From: Actinobacillus lignieresii
Lineage (GTDB): Bacteria > Pseudomonadota > Gammaproteobacteria > Enterobacterales > Pasteurellaceae
Assembly (NCBI RefSeq): GCF_900444945.1
Contig: NZ_UFRM01000001.1
Location: 1,728,001 to 1,792,000, forward strand
DNA: 64,000 nucleotides
Direction of reading: 5' to 3'
Shown here: positions 44,507-54,203 of the stretch, in pieces
Layout: each line of letters starts with the position of its first letter
Position numbering within the stretch: position 1 is the first letter of the stretch
The notes under the pieces: generated by a model
Databases searched by the model: none
The model's input: only the letters and a program-made list of their open reading frames with translations
Told to the model about the DNA's origin: nothing
Position numbers and translations under genes: made by a program

Positions 44507-44896
44507 ATGAGCATTTTAAAAGAGTTCCGTGAATTTGCGGTAAAAGGCAATGTAGTAGATATGGCTGTCGGTGTGATCATCGGCGGTGCATTCGGTAAAA
44601 TCGTCTCTTCATTAGTTAGCGATGTAGTAATGCCGCCTATCGGTTGGTTAATCGGCGGGGTAGATTTTAAAGATCTCGCAATCGAAATCGCACCGGCAAA
44701 AGAAGGTGCCGAAGCGGTAATGTTAAAATACGGTGCGTTTATTCAAAACGTATTTGATTTCTTAATTATCGCTATCGCCGTATTCGGTATGGTAAAAGTA
44801 ATCAACAAAATTAAAAAACCGGCGGAAGCCGCACCGGCTGAACCGACAGCGGAAGAAAAATTATTAACTGAAATTCGTGATTTATTGAAAAAATAA
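44507..44896 (+). CDS. mscL: Large-conductance mechanosensitive channel MscL
   Basis: A 129-residue channel that opens under membrane tension. TM1 includes [20 protein letters not shown] (residues ~14-33) and TM2 [20 protein letters not shown]; a charged C-terminal helix ([14 protein letters not shown]) follows. AAAAGGAAAAG precedes the ATG. In E. coli mscL follows trkA; here it follows hemG, with its own promoter candidate and terminator. Confidence 0.97.
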   Translation: MSILKEFREFAVKGNVVDMAVGVIIGGAFGKIVSSLVSDVVMPPIGWLIGGVDFKDLAIEIAPAKEGAEAVMLKYGAFIQNVFDFLIIAIAVFGMVKVINKIKKPAEAAPAEPTAEEKLLTEIRDLLKK

Positions 44897-44943
44897 TCCG
44901 AATAAAAAAGAGGGAGCGAAAGCTCGCCTTACCTAAGGAAAAT

Positions 44944-44970
44944 AAATGGCGAGCTTATGCTCGCCATTTT
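44944..44970. terminator. mscL / lipA bidirectional terminator
   Basis: AAATGGCGAGC and GCTCGCCATTT form a perfect 11-bp stem around TTAT, ending in TTTT. It lies between convergent mscL and lipA. A weaker hairpin (GAGCGAAAGCTC) precedes it. Confidence 0.85.
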
Positions 44971-45025
44971 GCTATCAACTTATACGAAAAGAGAAAGCGG
45001 TCTGCTTTCTCTTTATTTTCGCAAA

Positions 45026-46018
45026 TTATTTGACTAACTCGCCTTTCGCTTGTAAATCTGCATGATATGAAGAACGAACGAACGGGCCGCAAGCAGCGTG
45101 TTCGAAGCCCATTTTTTCCGCTTCACTACGGAACATATCAAATTCTTCCGGCGGTACATAACGTTCCACTTTTAAATGGTGACGGCTAGGTTGTAAATAT
45201 TGACCGATCGTCAGCATGGTTACGCCGTGGTCGCGTAAGTCTTGCATCACTTCTAAAATTTCTTCGTTCGTTTCGCCAAGCCCTACCATTAAACCCGATT
45301 TGGTCGGAATATTAGGAAATTCTTGTTTGAAGATTTTAAGCAATTCAAGCGACCATTTGTAGTCCGCACCCGGGCGTACTTCACGGTATAAACGCGGCAC
45401 GTTCTCAAGATTGTGGTTGAATACGTCCGGCGGATTTTGTTTTAAAATTTCTACCGCTTGTTCTACACGACCACGGAAATCCGGCACTAGAATCTCCACT
45501 TTACATTCCGGATTCAAGGCTTTGATTTCACGTACTGTCGCCGCAAAGTGCGCCGCTCCGCGGTCAGCCAAATCGTCACGATCCACCGAAGTGATTACCA
45601 CATATTTTAGTTTCATATCTTGTACGGTTTCCGCCACTTTACGCGGTTCTTCCGGATCTAGCGGTAGCGGTTTACCGTGTGCAACATCACAGAACGGGCA
45701 ACGACGAGTACAAATTGCGCCCATAATCATAAAGGTTGCCGTACCGTGGTTAAAACATTCGTGTAAGTTCGGGCAAGACGCTTCTTCACATACCGAGTGT
45801 AAGCCGTGGCGACGCATACCGTGTTTGATACTGTCGATTTTCGCCGAAGCCGCCGGTAATTTAATTTTCATCCAACTCGGTTTCGGTAATAGCTCTTGAT
45901 CGGGGTCGATATTACGTACTTGAATTACCGATGTTTTGGCAGCATCGCGATATTTCACGCCACGCTCCATTTTAAACGCTTCCATTTTTTTAGGCTTAGT
46001 ACCTGTCGCAGTTGTCAT
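45026..46018 (-). CDS. lipA: Lipoyl synthase LipA
   Basis: A 330-residue radical-SAM enzyme that inserts two sulfurs into protein-bound octanoyl groups. Both iron-sulfur cluster motifs are present: the auxiliary [12 protein letters not shown] (CX4CX5C) and the radical-[11 protein letters not shown] (CX3CX2C). It ends with [18 protein letters not shown], which includes the conserved serine ligand region. It lies downstream of lipB and ybeD in the same direction; the E. coli order is ybeD-lipB-lipA as well. Confidence 0.97.
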   Translation of the reverse strand: MTTATGTKPKKMEAFKMERGVKYRDAAKTSVIQVRNIDPDQELLPKPSWMKIKLPAASAKIDSIKHGMRRHGLHSVCEEASCPNLHECFNHGTATFMIMGAICTRRCPFCDVAHGKPLPLDPEEPRKVAETVQDMKLKYVVITSVDRDDLADRGAAHFAATVREIKALNPECKVEILVPDFRGRVEQAVEILKQNPPDVFNHNLENVPRLYREVRPGADYKWSLELLKIFKQEFPNIPTKSGLMVGLGETNEEILEVMQDLRDHGVTMLTIGQYLQPSRHHLKVERYVPPEEFDMFRSEAEKMGFEHAACGPFVRSSYHADLQAKGELVK

Positions 46019-46129
46019 TAAGTTCTATCCTTCTCTATGCAATGTTAAAGGGCGGAGATAACCCCGCCCCGACACACAGATATTATAATTCTGATGATTT
46101 GCTCTTAACGGGCAAATATTGACTACACA

Positions 46130-46786
46130 TTATTTGTTAATAATTTGTTGTGCATTATACCCTAAAATGTTGTAAAAGTGCGCAACCAATTTAGGGGAAA
46201 CTAAATCGCATTGAGCTTCCGATTCGGCAATATAATCTTTTAATTGGGTCATTTCTAATCCGGCATAACCGCACGGATTAATATTTCTAAACGGCGTTAA
46301 ATCCATATTCACATTAAACGCCAAACCGTGAAACGAACGCCCTTGACGAATACGCAACCCTAACGAACAGATTTTCTTACCGTTAATATACACGCCCGGC
46401 GCATCCGGCTTCGGATAACCCTCAATCCCATAATCCGCTAAAGTTTTTACTACGCACTGCTCCAAAGCGGTTACCAAATCTCGTACCGAAACGTCTTTGC
46501 CTTGTGCTTTTAAACGCTTAATATCAATCAACACATACATGACCTGCTGACCTTCGCCGTGGTAGGTAATTTGCCCGCCGCGATCGGTTTGCACCACAGG
46601 AATATTGGTCGGATTGAGTAAATGTTCCGGCTTACCGGCAGAACCTTGAGTAAATACCGAGGGATGCTGTACCAACCAAATTTCATCCGCAGTATTTTCA
46701 TTACGATTATCGGTAAAATCTTGCATTTGATGCCAGATTTCTTCATAAGGCTGCACACCAAGTTGGCGAACAATAAGTTGATTCAT
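46130..46786 (-). CDS. lipB: Octanoyl-[ACP]:protein N-octanoyltransferase LipB
   Basis: A 218-residue transferase that moves octanoate from acyl carrier protein to lipoyl domains. [42 protein letters not shown] (catalytic Lys) and [14 protein letters not shown] (acyl-cysteine) are diagnostic. It lies between ybeD and lipA. Confidence 0.96.
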   Translation of the reverse strand: MNQLIVRQLGVQPYEEIWHQMQDFTDNRNENTADEIWLVQHPSVFTQGSAGKPEHLLNPTNIPVVQTDRGGQITYHGEGQQVMYVLIDIKRLKAQGKDVSVRDLVTALEQCVVKTLADYGIEGYPKPDAPGVYINGKKICSLGLRIRQGRSFHGLAFNVNMDLTPFRNINPCGYAGLEMTQLKDYIAESEAQCDLVSPKLVAHFYNILGYNAQQIINK

Positions 46787-46817
46787 CAGATTATCTCCGT
46801 TCGGAATGAGTGACTTA

Positions 46818-47117
46818 TTATAAGACCATTCTCACGCCTGAAATTTTAGCAAGCTCGACATAAAGCGTTTCGACTTGGTCGATATGCTCGGCAATAATGT
46901 CGATGGAAACCGAATTATAAGTGCCTTTTGAGCTACGTTGTTGGCGCGGGTTATAATCGCCTTTCGCATGAATTTGCGTGATTGCCACCACATCATCCAC
47001 TAAATCTTCACGATGCGTACCCACCACTTTAAAAGTGAATGAACACGGAAATTCTAATAAATCTTTTAATTTTGCCTGTGGTAAGTCTTGTAGGTTTACT
47101 GTTCTTGATTGGGTCAT
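46818..47117 (-). CDS. ybeD: DUF493-family protein YbeD
   Basis: A 99-residue protein of the YbeD/DUF493 family with an ACT-like alpha/beta fold ([16 protein letters not shown], then [25 protein letters not shown]). Function is not established; its constant placement upstream of lipB suggests a regulatory tie to lipoate metabolism. It lies 31 bases before lipB. Confidence 0.92.
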   Translation of the reverse strand: MTQSRTVNLQDLPQAKLKDLLEFPCSFTFKVVGTHREDLVDDVVAITQIHAKGDYNPRQQRSSKGTYNSVSIDIIAEHIDQVETLYVELAKISGVRMVL

Positions 47118-47152
47118 ATTTATATCCTTTTCTCTTTTATACTATTAAGACT

Positions 47153-47195
47153 AAGCGGTATGATCTTGCAAGAACTTTGCGAAATCATACCGCTT
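47153..47195. terminator. dacA terminator (uptake-signal dyad)
   Basis: AAGCGGTATGAT (47153-47164) and ATCATACCGCTT (47184-47195) form a perfect 12-bp stem in the dacA-ybeD gap, with a loop containing TTGC and GCGAAA. Confidence 0.7.
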
Positions 47196-47250
47196 GTATA
47201 TTACTCGTCCAAATATGGGGACGATTTTAAACATTACAAGTTAGCCGAGA

Positions 47251-48429
47251 TTAGTCAAATAAACTCTTAACGGTTAATACCACCCAATCCCATGCTTTAC
47301 CGAAAATACCCGCTTCAGGTACGTCTTGTAACACTTGCAGATCGCTGCTTGCAACATCTTTACCGTCCAATTGGTAAATCACTTTACCGATAACCTGACC
47401 TTTCGCTAAAGGCGCTTCAAGGTTTTTACGTTCCAACTCGTAACGAGCTTTTAATTCGGACGCCTTACCTTTCGGTACGGTCACAAAGCTGTCTTGAATT
47501 GAACCGAGTTGGACTTTATCCGCTTCGCCGTAGTAAACGCTCTGTTCGGAAACCGCTTGTCCCGCTTGTAACGATTTTACCGTTTCAAAGTTTGCAAAAC
47601 CCCATTGCAGGAGTTTTTTACTTTCGACTTCACGGCCTTTATACGTCGGTACGCCCATTACCACCGAAATTAAACGGGTGTTGTTATTCGTTGCGGATGC
47701 GACTAAATTATAACCGGCTTGGCTAGTGTGACCGGTCTTCATACCGTCCACATTAATCGTTTTATCCCAAAGCAAACCGTTACGGTTCGGCTGTGCTTTT
47801 TTAATGTTGTATTTAAATTCTTTTTCGGCGTAAATTTTATATTCTTCCGGCTGATCGCGAATCACGTGCACACCGATAATCGCCATATCGCGTGCAGATG
47901 AATATTGATTCGGATCATCCAAGCCGTGTACGGTCGTAAAATTGGTATTTTTCAAACCGAATTGCTGACCGAACTTGTTCATTTGGTCGATAAAGGCTTG
48001 TTGCGAGCCGGAAGTATGTTCCGCCAACGCCACCGCCGCATCATTACCCGATACGATAATTAAACCGCGCATTAAATCGGCAACCGAAACCTGCGTGTTT
48101 AAATCCAAGAACATTAATGATGATCCCGGGAATTTTTGCGCCCAAGAGTTCTCGGTAACCGTCACCATATCGCTGTTTTTTACTTTACCTTGTTTAAGGG
48201 CATCGCCCACCACATAACTGGTCATCATTTTGGTCAATGATGCCGGATATTGACGTTGATCCGGATTTAAACTTGCCAATACATTACCCGAATTATAGTC
48301 CATTAAAATATAGGTCTGTGCGTTTAATTGCGGTGCGGAAATACCGAAATCCACATTGGCGTCTGCGGTCGCAAATTGAGAAACGGCTAAAGCGCAAAGG
48401 CTTACGGATTTTAATAACGTTCTTTTCAT
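47251..48429 (-). CDS. dacA: D-alanyl-D-alanine carboxypeptidase DacA (PBP5/6 type)
   Basis: A 392-residue penicillin-binding protein that trims the terminal D-Ala of peptidoglycan stem peptides. It has a signal peptide (LLKSVSLCALAVSQFATA), the active site SLTK in YPASLTKMM, SGN in IVSGNDAAVAL and KTG in VDGMKTGHTSQAGYN. The C-terminal domain ends in an amphipathic anchor (FGKAWDWVVLTVKSLFD). The ATG at 48429 gives the signal peptide; a reading from 48474 adds 15 residues and is rejected. Confidence 0.96.
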   Translation of the reverse strand: MKRTLLKSVSLCALAVSQFATADANVDFGISAPQLNAQTYILMDYNSGNVLASLNPDQRQYPASLTKMMTSYVVGDALKQGKVKNSDMVTVTENSWAQKFPGSSLMFLDLNTQVSVADLMRGLIIVSGNDAAVALAEHTSGSQQAFIDQMNKFGQQFGLKNTNFTTVHGLDDPNQYSSARDMAIIGVHVIRDQPEEYKIYAEKEFKYNIKKAQPNRNGLLWDKTINVDGMKTGHTSQAGYNLVASATNNNTRLISVVMGVPTYKGREVESKKLLQWGFANFETVKSLQAGQAVSEQSVYYGEADKVQLGSIQDSFVTVPKGKASELKARYELERKNLEAPLAKGQVIGKVIYQLDGKDVASSDLQVLQDVPEAGIFGKAWDWVVLTVKSLFD

Positions 48430-48477
48430 AAAAGCATCCAATTCTTTGGGGAAATAACAGGTGATATAAAGCAAACA

Positions 48478-48504
48478 AGGGCTTGTTGAAACTCAACAAA
48501 CCCT
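48478..48504 (-). terminator. rlpA-dacA gap hairpin
   Basis: AGGGCTTGTTGA and TCAACAAACCCT form a 12-bp stem with one mismatch around AAC, 20 bases after the rlpA stop on the minus strand. The following T content is moderate. Confidence 0.6.
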
Positions 48505-48523
48505 GATGCGAGATATAAAATAT

Positions 48524-49093
48524 TTAAATATCTTCTTCGCTCGCTACAGAAGTAGCTTTTTTATTTTTATTTAGCACGGCTAATTTCACGTGTGCCGTAC
48601 CGGAACCGTGCATACCCAATTGACGTGCGGCGGCTTTCGATAAGTCCACTACTCGAGCATGCGCATAAGGTCCGCGATCGTTTACGCGAACGACAACCGA
48701 ACGACCATTACGGGTATTGGTTACTTCGACTAAAGTACCGAAAGGTAACGTTTTATGCGCCGCGGTCATTGCCGAATTGCTAAATCTTTCACCGTTTGCG
48801 GTACGGCGTCCGTTAAATTTATCTGCATAGTAACTTGCAACACCAGACTGATAGTGGCTACGAGCAGTATGTTTATGTTGTTCTTTAAGCGATCTTTTTT
48901 TAACTAATGCGATTTTATTCGCTCTCGCTTTCGCTGTTAAAGCAGCGTTTTTTACTGATTTTTTTGCAGTTTTAGCAATAAGATACTTCTTTACTGCGCT
49001 AGGTTTTGCGTTTTTGGTTGCTGCAACAGAATTCAATGATCCGAATGTTAAGAATCCAGCTAACAACAGGGTTACCATTTTACTTAATCGCAT
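48524..49093 (-). CDS. rlpA: Septal-ring lytic transglycosylase RlpA-like protein
   Basis: A 189-residue double-psi beta-barrel protein. Signal peptide at residues 1-25 (LLLAGFLTFGSLNSVAA), a Lys/Ala-rich linker (~26-75), then the RlpA core: GVASYYADKFNGRRTANGERF, LPFGTLVEVTNTRNGRSV and VRVNDRGPYAHARVVDLS. It has neither the lipobox nor the C-terminal SPOR domain of E. coli RlpA, so it is a soluble short form. It lies between mrdB and dacA, as rlpA does in E. coli. Confidence 0.9.
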   Translation of the reverse strand: MRLSKMVTLLLAGFLTFGSLNSVAATKNAKPSAVKKYLIAKTAKKSVKNAALTAKARANKIALVKKRSLKEQHKHTARSHYQSGVASYYADKFNGRRTANGERFSNSAMTAAHKTLPFGTLVEVTNTRNGRSVVVRVNDRGPYAHARVVDLSKAAARQLGMHGSGTAHVKLAVLNKNKKATSVASEEDI

Positions 49094-49267
49094 AAGTTTT
49101 CCTCATTTAGATATCGTACTGTGTAACGATGTGTTTTGCCCACAAAACAGGATTGTCTTGTGGTGGCTGTTAATCTTTCTTTTGATAGATAACTGCTCTT
49201 GTATGTGCTTTTTGATACCGCAAAAAAGCAAAAGTTCAAGCCCTATATTCAGCCTGTAGAGCCTGAC

Positions 49268-50392
49268 TTAAAGTTTACTATACGGGTTGTTACCGCTGAT
49301 ACGCTTACGATGCACATAAGCGGACATCATCAACCCGAAGGCCGCCATTAGAGTCACATAAGAGGTCCCCCCATAGCTAAACAACGGTAAGGGTACACCA
49401 ACTACGGGTAAAATACCACTCACCATACCAATGTTTACAAAAACATAAAAAAAGAAAAGTAGAGAAGTACCGCCTGAAATCAAACGTCCGAAGGCGGAAT
49501 CGCTCTTAGCGCCGATTACCAATCCTCTGGCGATAATAAACAAATAAATCGCCAATAGGATTAAAATCCCGATCATACCGTGTTCTTCGCCCAGTACGGC
49601 AAAAATAAAATCGGTATGCGGCTCGGGTAAAAATTCCAGCTGCGATTGCGTGCCTTCCATCCAACCTTTACCGTTAATTCCGCCGGAACCGATGGCAATT
49701 TTCGATTGAATAATATGATAGCCGGCACCCAACGGGTCTTTTTCCGGATCGATTAAGGTCATTACACGGGTTTTCTGATAGTCGTGCATTAAGAAAAACC
49801 ACATAATCGGAATAAAACCGGCTAAGAAAACCACACCGGCACTAATTAATTTCCAACTTAATCCGGCTAAAAACAGCACGAAAATACCGGCGGCACAGAC
49901 TAAAATCGACGTACCTAAGTCCGGTTGCGCCGCCACTAATAAAGTCGGCACAATAATGATTCCCAACGCAATAAAGGTATCTTTCAAGCTTGGCGGTAAC
50001 GCTCGTTTTGCCAAATAAGTCGCTACCATCAGCGGCACGGAAAGTTTGGCGATTTCCGACGGCTGAAATCGTACAAAACCTAAATTTAACCAACGTTGCG
50101 CACCTTTACTGGTTTCACCGATTAAATCCACCAAAATCAGCATGACAATACAAACGAGGTAGAGATAAGGCGAAATTCGTTCATAAAAACGAGGCGGAAT
50201 CATTGCCATAAAAAGCATTAAACCCAAGCCGAGCGAAACTTGAATAATACGGTTGGTAAACATTTTTTCACTCGCACCGCTGGCACTATACAGCACAATC
50301 AAACCGTAACCGGTAATCGCCAACAAGCCTAGCAACAGCCATACGTCAAGGGAAAAAATCTTCCAAAAAAATTTTCTGATTCCGCTACTCAT
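49268..50392 (-). CDS. mrdB: Rod-shape SEDS glycosyltransferase RodA
   Basis: A 374-residue ten-helix SEDS protein that polymerises lipid II during cell elongation with PBP2. [46 protein letters not shown] and [16 protein letters not shown] are hallmark segments. The ATG at 50392 overlaps mrdA by eight bases. An upstream in-frame TTG (50413) would add seven residues and is less likely. Confidence 0.96.
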   Translation of the reverse strand: MSSGIRKFFWKIFSLDVWLLLGLLAITGYGLIVLYSASGASEKMFTNRIIQVSLGLGLMLFMAMIPPRFYERISPYLYLVCIVMLILVDLIGETSKGAQRWLNLGFVRFQPSEIAKLSVPLMVATYLAKRALPPSLKDTFIALGIIIVPTLLVAAQPDLGTSILVCAAGIFVLFLAGLSWKLISAGVVFLAGFIPIMWFFLMHDYQKTRVMTLIDPEKDPLGAGYHIIQSKIAIGSGGINGKGWMEGTQSQLEFLPEPHTDFIFAVLGEEHGMIGILILLAIYLFIIARGLVIGAKSDSAFGRLISGGTSLLFFFYVFVNIGMVSGILPVVGVPLPLFSYGGTSYVTLMAAFGLMMSAYVHRKRISGNNPYSKL

Positions 50393-52346
50393 TATTTGTC
50401 TGTCCCTCTTCAAGCGGTTGAATTTGCTCGATATTTTGCAACAGTTCTGATGTTCCCATCGGTTCTTTTAAGGTTTTTCTTAACGCAAAATCCATCACTT
50501 GGCGAGCCACCGGCGCTGCATTCGAACCGCCGCCGCCCGCATTTTCTAAAATAATCGCTACCGAAACTTTCGGCTCTTCATACGGCGCATAACTGATAAA
50601 CCACGCATGGTCGTGCAGCTCTTTTTTCAGCGCATTTTTATTGTACTTACCGCCGTTTAAGTTAAACACCTGCGCCGTACCGCTTTTACCCGCCGCTCGA
50701 TAAAACGAACCGCCGGCTTTGCGCCCCGTACCGTTTGCCGCATTAATTACGTTGTACATTCCGAATTTCGCCACTTGCCAAAAACGCTCGGGCACGTCTT
50801 GAATATCTTCATATAACAGCGGATCTTTGTAAGGCTCGGTTTTATCGCTGCCGATGACTTCCATCATCAAATGCGGCGTGTTTACACGACCGTTATTAAT
50901 TAAGATCGCTTGTGCTTTCGCTACCTGTAACGGCGTTGCAATCCAATAACCTTGCCCGATACCGACCGGAATCGTATCGCCCTGAACCCAAGATTTTTTA
51001 TGACGGCGTTGTTTCCACTCACGATTCGGATATACGCCGGCGGATTCTTCAAAAATATCAATCCCCGTTTTCTGTCCGAAGCCGAATTTACGCATCCACT
51101 CCGACATTTTATCGATACCGGTATCATAAGCGAGCTGATAGAAGAACGTATCGGAAGACTCGGTAATCGCTTTATTCACATTAGTCGAGCCGTGACCGCC
51201 TTTTTTCCAATCTCGGTAACGTTGTGTCGTCCCCGGCAAAATCCAAAAACCCGGGTCATAAATCGCATTTTGCGGTGTAATTTTTCCTTCCGCCAATCCC
51301 ATTACCGCATAAAACGGTTTTACTGTCGAAGCCGGCGGATACGTCCCTTGTGTCGCTCGGCTATATAACGGACGAGCCGGATCTTCCAATAAACGTTTAT
51401 AATCCGCTCCCGATACGCCGCCGACAAATAAATTATTGTCGTAGCTCGGGTTGGTAACCATCGCCAATACGCTGCTATCACGCGGGTCAAGCACTACGAC
51501 CGAACCTTTTTGATCACCGAGTAAATTCTGAATATATTGCTGTAATTCCACATCAATGGTTAAACGAATACTACTGCCCGCTACACCCGGTTGATCACGC
51601 AATTTGCGAATCACTTTGCCTCGGTTATTGATTTCCACTTCCTCAAAGCCGGTTTGTCCGTGTAATTGGTCTTCATAATATTTCTCAATGCCCAATTTAC
51701 CCATATCGTGCGAACCGGCATAATTACCGAACTTACCCTCTTCTTCGAGCTTTTTCTTATCTCTTTCGTTGATTTTCGCCACATAACCGAGAATATGGGT
51801 CAAGGTTTCGCCGTAAGGATAATTACGCTTGTAATACGCCTGTACGTCTAAACTCGGGAAACGATATTGATTTACCGCAAAACGCGCCATTTGTTCCTCG
51901 TTTAAATTGCCTTTTAATAAAATCGGCGTATAGCGAGAAGTACGTTTTTTCTCTTTACGGAACGCTTCCACATCTTCGTCGGTCAGCCCGACGACATCAC
52001 GCAATTCGACTAACGTTTCTTCTAGGTTTTCCGTTTTTTCAGGAATGATATAAAGCCCGAAATAGGTAATATTTTCGGCTAATACTTTACCGTTGCGGTC
52101 GTAGATCAAGCCGCGAGTCGGAGGGACAGGTAATAGTTTGATACGGTTACCGTTGGAACGCGTTTGGTAGTCGTCATAATTTACCACTTGTAAATGATAC
52201 AGGTTGGTTAATAACACGCCCGTAAGCACCAATACTCCAAGAAATGCGACCAATGCACGACGAGCAAACAGATTGCTCTCCGCTTGTCCGTCCCGCACTT
52301 TTTCACGAGGTTTTGGATTGGTTAATTTTCCGAGTTTACCAAACAT
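50385..52346 (-). CDS. mrdA: Penicillin-binding protein 2 (MrdA)
   Basis: A 653-residue class B transpeptidase for rod elongation. One N-terminal transmembrane helix ([19 protein letters not shown], residues ~32-50), a pedestal domain, then the transpeptidase with active serine in [12 protein letters not shown] in [11 protein letters not shown] and KSGTA in [11 protein letters not shown]. It works with RodA encoded next to it. It lies 82 bases downstream of rlmH. Confidence 0.97.
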   Translation of the reverse strand: MFGKLGKLTNPKPREKVRDGQAESNLFARRALVAFLGVLVLTGVLLTNLYHLQVVNYDDYQTRSNGNRIKLLPVPPTRGLIYDRNGKVLAENITYFGLYIIPEKTENLEETLVELRDVVGLTDEDVEAFRKEKKRTSRYTPILLKGNLNEEQMARFAVNQYRFPSLDVQAYYKRNYPYGETLTHILGYVAKINERDKKKLEEEGKFGNYAGSHDMGKLGIEKYYEDQLHGQTGFEEVEINNRGKVIRKLRDQPGVAGSSIRLTIDVELQQYIQNLLGDQKGSVVVLDPRDSSVLAMVTNPSYDNNLFVGGVSGADYKRLLEDPARPLYSRATQGTYPPASTVKPFYAVMGLAEGKITPQNAIYDPGFWILPGTTQRYRDWKKGGHGSTNVNKAITESSDTFFYQLAYDTGIDKMSEWMRKFGFGQKTGIDIFEESAGVYPNREWKQRRHKKSWVQGDTIPVGIGQGYWIATPLQVAKAQAILINNGRVNTPHLMMEVIGSDKTEPYKDPLLYEDIQDVPERFWQVAKFGMYNVINAANGTGRKAGGSFYRAAGKSGTAQVFNLNGGKYNKNALKKELHDHAWFISYAPYEEPKVSVAIILENAGGGGSNAAPVARQVMDFALRKTLKEPMGTSELLQNIEQIQPLEEGQTNNE

Positions 52347-52428
52347 TGTTTATCTCATTTTGTTCTCTAGCGAACGGAACAAGCGGTCAAAATTTTGGCA
52401 TTTTTTACCATGTCCGTTCGAGATCAAG

Positions 52429-52896
52429 CTATTCTCGATGATAAGGGTGATTTGTTGTCAGTGACCACGCACGATATAAACTTTCAGCAACAATTACGCG
52501 CACCATCGGATGCGGTAAGGTTAGCGGCGAAAGCGACCAACTTTGTTCCGCAGCGGCTTTACATTCCGGAGAAAGTCCTTCCGGCCCGCCGATTAACAAA
52601 CATACGTCTCGTCCGTCATTTTTCCATGCTTCCAATTGGCTCGCCAATTGTTCGGTTGTCCAAGGCTTGCCCGGAATATCCAAGGTCACAACTTTGCCTT
52701 TACCGGCGGCGGCTAACATCGCTTTGCCTTCTTGCTCTAAAATGCGTTTAATATCCGCATTTTTGCCGCGTTTACCGGCGGGAATCTCAATCAGTTCAAA
52801 CGGCATATCTTTGGGGAAACGGCGTTGGTATTCTTCAAAACCGACCTTTACCCAATCCGGCATTTTTTGCCCGACCGCAATTAATTGTATTTTCAT
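52429..52896 (-). CDS. rlmH: 23S rRNA pseudouridine-1915 N3-methyltransferase RlmH
   Basis: A 155-residue SPOUT methyltransferase. [16 protein letters not shown] is the conserved N-terminus, [14 protein letters not shown] the SAM-binding knot and [19 protein letters not shown] the C-terminal helix. Length matches E. coli RlmH. It sits between rsfS and mrdA in the widely conserved rsfS-rlmH-mrdA-mrdB-rlpA-dacA order. Confidence 0.97.
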   Translation of the reverse strand: MKIQLIAVGQKMPDWVKVGFEEYQRRFPKDMPFELIEIPAGKRGKNADIKRILEQEGKAMLAAAGKGKVVTLDIPGKPWTTEQLASQLEAWKNDGRDVCLLIGGPEGLSPECKAAAEQSWSLSPLTLPHPMVRVIVAESLYRAWSLTTNHPYHRE

Positions 52897-52918
52897 TGTG
52901 CCACCACGAAAATGACGA

Positions 52919-53233
52919 TTATGCCCACAGTTTTTCTAATTGATACATTTCACGGGCATCCGCTTGTAATAAATGCACAATCGCTTGACCGAAATCGACC
53001 ACGATCCAATCGGCGACCGCTTTACCTTCTTCGCCAAACACTTCAAAGCCCGCTTGTTTTGCTTCCGCACTTAAACGATCGGCGGTTGAAGCCACGTGAC
53101 GTACCGAAGTACCGGTTGCGATAATCATGGTATCGGTAATGCTCGATTTACCACGCACGTCAATCGCTAAAATATCTTGCGCTTTTAAATCATCTAAAGT
53201 TTTCGTTAAAAATTCGACTAAATTCTGTTCCAC
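52919..53233 (-). CDS. rsfS: Ribosomal silencing factor RsfS
   Basis: A 104-residue protein that binds ribosomal protein L14 and blocks subunit joining in starvation. [34 protein letters not shown] and [16 protein letters not shown] match the family. The start is a GTG at 53233 with AGAGAA upstream, which gives the family length. The same frame stays open for 80 codons further upstream, but that part runs through the terminator and into higA and is not coding. Confidence 0.93.
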   Translation of the reverse strand: MEQNLVEFLTKTLDDLKAQDILAIDVRGKSSITDTMIIATGTSVRHVASTADRLSAEAKQAGFEVFGEEGKAVADWIVVDFGQAIVHLLQADAREMYQLEKLWA

Positions 53234-53318
53234 GTTCGGTTCTCTTTCAAATTTACTAAAAATACAAACGTTAAATTTTAACACAAATTCGTTACAATAT
53301 AACAAATAGACAAAAGTA

Positions 53319-53360
53319 AAGCGGTCGTATTTGCAAATTTTTTTACCAATACGACCGCTT
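53319..53360 (-). terminator. higBA terminator (uptake-signal dyad)
   Basis: AAGCGGTCGTATT (53319-53331) and AATACGACCGCTT (53348-53360) form a perfect 13-bp stem just after higA. Confidence 0.75.
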
Positions 53361-53373
53361 GTCTTTAACCGGC

Positions 53374-53682
53374 TTAGAATTGTGCCATTTGTTCTAATAA
53401 TTGCGGAGATTTGTCCACCATACGTAGTAAAAGTACCGCTTGTGGATTCGGTTTGGTTTTGCCTTGCTCCCACCCTTGATAAGTCCGCACGGAAGTATGC
53501 AATTTATGCGCAAAAACCGCTTGTGATAGATTTAATTTTTCTCGAATCGATTTAACTTCGGATGGACTAAGTTCTATCGGTTCAGGCTTTTCTAATACCG
53601 TAGTTCGCAGGGTGATTTTGCCTTGAAGGTATTGTTCTAAGGCTTCCGCCCCTTCCATTAGATCATCAAATAAACGTCCCAT
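53374..53682 (-). CDS. higA: HigA2-type antitoxin (XRE HTH)
   Basis: A 102-residue antitoxin. The N-terminal ~35 residues are the flexible toxin-binding part. Residues ~40-85 form an XRE-type helix-turn-helix (IREKLNLSQAVFAHKLHTSVRTYQGWEQGK). It resembles Vibrio cholerae HigA2. It starts on the base next to the end of the toxin stop, so translation is coupled. The toxin-first order is the Hig arrangement. It should repress the pair through the palindrome at 54037. Confidence 0.9.
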   Translation of the reverse strand: MGRLFDDLMEGAEALEQYLQGKITLRTTVLEKPEPIELSPSEVKSIREKLNLSQAVFAHKLHTSVRTYQGWEQGKTKPNPQAVLLLRMVDKSPQLLEQMAQF

Positions 53683-54024
53683 TTATAGCTCCCTATCCGC
53701 AATATTTTTTAAATGTTCCAATACTTTAGAAAATGCTTTTCTTTCCATTGAATTCAAATCTATTTTTCTTGATTTGTTATACCCTGTAAATAACCAAATT
53801 TGTGATCCTCTAACATAATAGTAGTAAATCACTCTGGCACCACCTTTCTTCCCCCTTGATTGGGTTGATATACGAATTTTTCGTAAACCGTTTATGCCTT
53901 GAACAATATCTCCAGCTTCGGGATTATTCATTAAATATTCTTGAAATTCACGATAATCATCATCTGTTAAATTTTCATAACGAAATTTATTAAAAGGTGG
54001 TAATTCTACAAAAACTAACTTCAC
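53683..54024 (-). CDS. higB: HigB2/RelE-type toxin, mRNA interferase
   Basis: A 113-residue RelE-superfamily toxin expected to cleave mRNA in the ribosome. LVFVELPPFNKFR at the start, GLRKIRISTQSRGKKGGARVIYYYY and WLFTGYNKSRKIDL align with V. cholerae HigB2. The start is GTG at 54024 preceded by GAGG; an ATG two bases upstream runs at once into TGA (ATGTGA). It forms a two-gene operon with higA, between rsfS and mutS. Confidence 0.9.
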   Translation of the reverse strand: MKLVFVELPPFNKFRYENLTDDDYREFQEYLMNNPEAGDIVQGINGLRKIRISTQSRGKKGGARVIYYYYVRGSQIWLFTGYNKSRKIDLNSMERKAFSKVLEHLKNIADREL

Positions 54025-54036
54025 ATTTTCCTCACT

Positions 54037-54053
54037 ATACGCTTAAAGCGTAT
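54037..54053. promoter_or_regulatory. higBA operator palindrome
   Basis: ATACGCTT-A-AAGCGTAT is a perfect 17-bp palindrome ending 13 bases before the higB start, where a HigA dimer would bind and cover the promoter. Autoregulation by the antitoxin HTH is the rule for this family. Confidence 0.75.
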
Positions 54054-54170
54054 GGTTTTCAACCAATGAAAGATAGCTTATAAGTGTTTAAGTAACATAC
54101 AACTTGATTATTCTTTTTTTGCGATCAAGATCGAAAAATCAACTGATTAATAATCACTCAACAAAAAATA

Positions 54171-54195
54171 AGGCTAGTGAAAACTCACTAGCCTT
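54171..54195. terminator. mutS terminator
   Basis: AGGCTAGTGA and TCACTAGCCT form a 10-bp perfect stem around AAAC with T/A tracts on both sides, right after the mutS stop. Confidence 0.85.
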
Positions 54196-54203
54196 TTTTG
54201 CGG

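Noticed and set aside
52919..53473. 184-residue reading of rsfS
   Set aside because: The extra 80 N-terminal residues run through an intrinsic terminator and overlap higA; the GTG at 53233 gives the family length.
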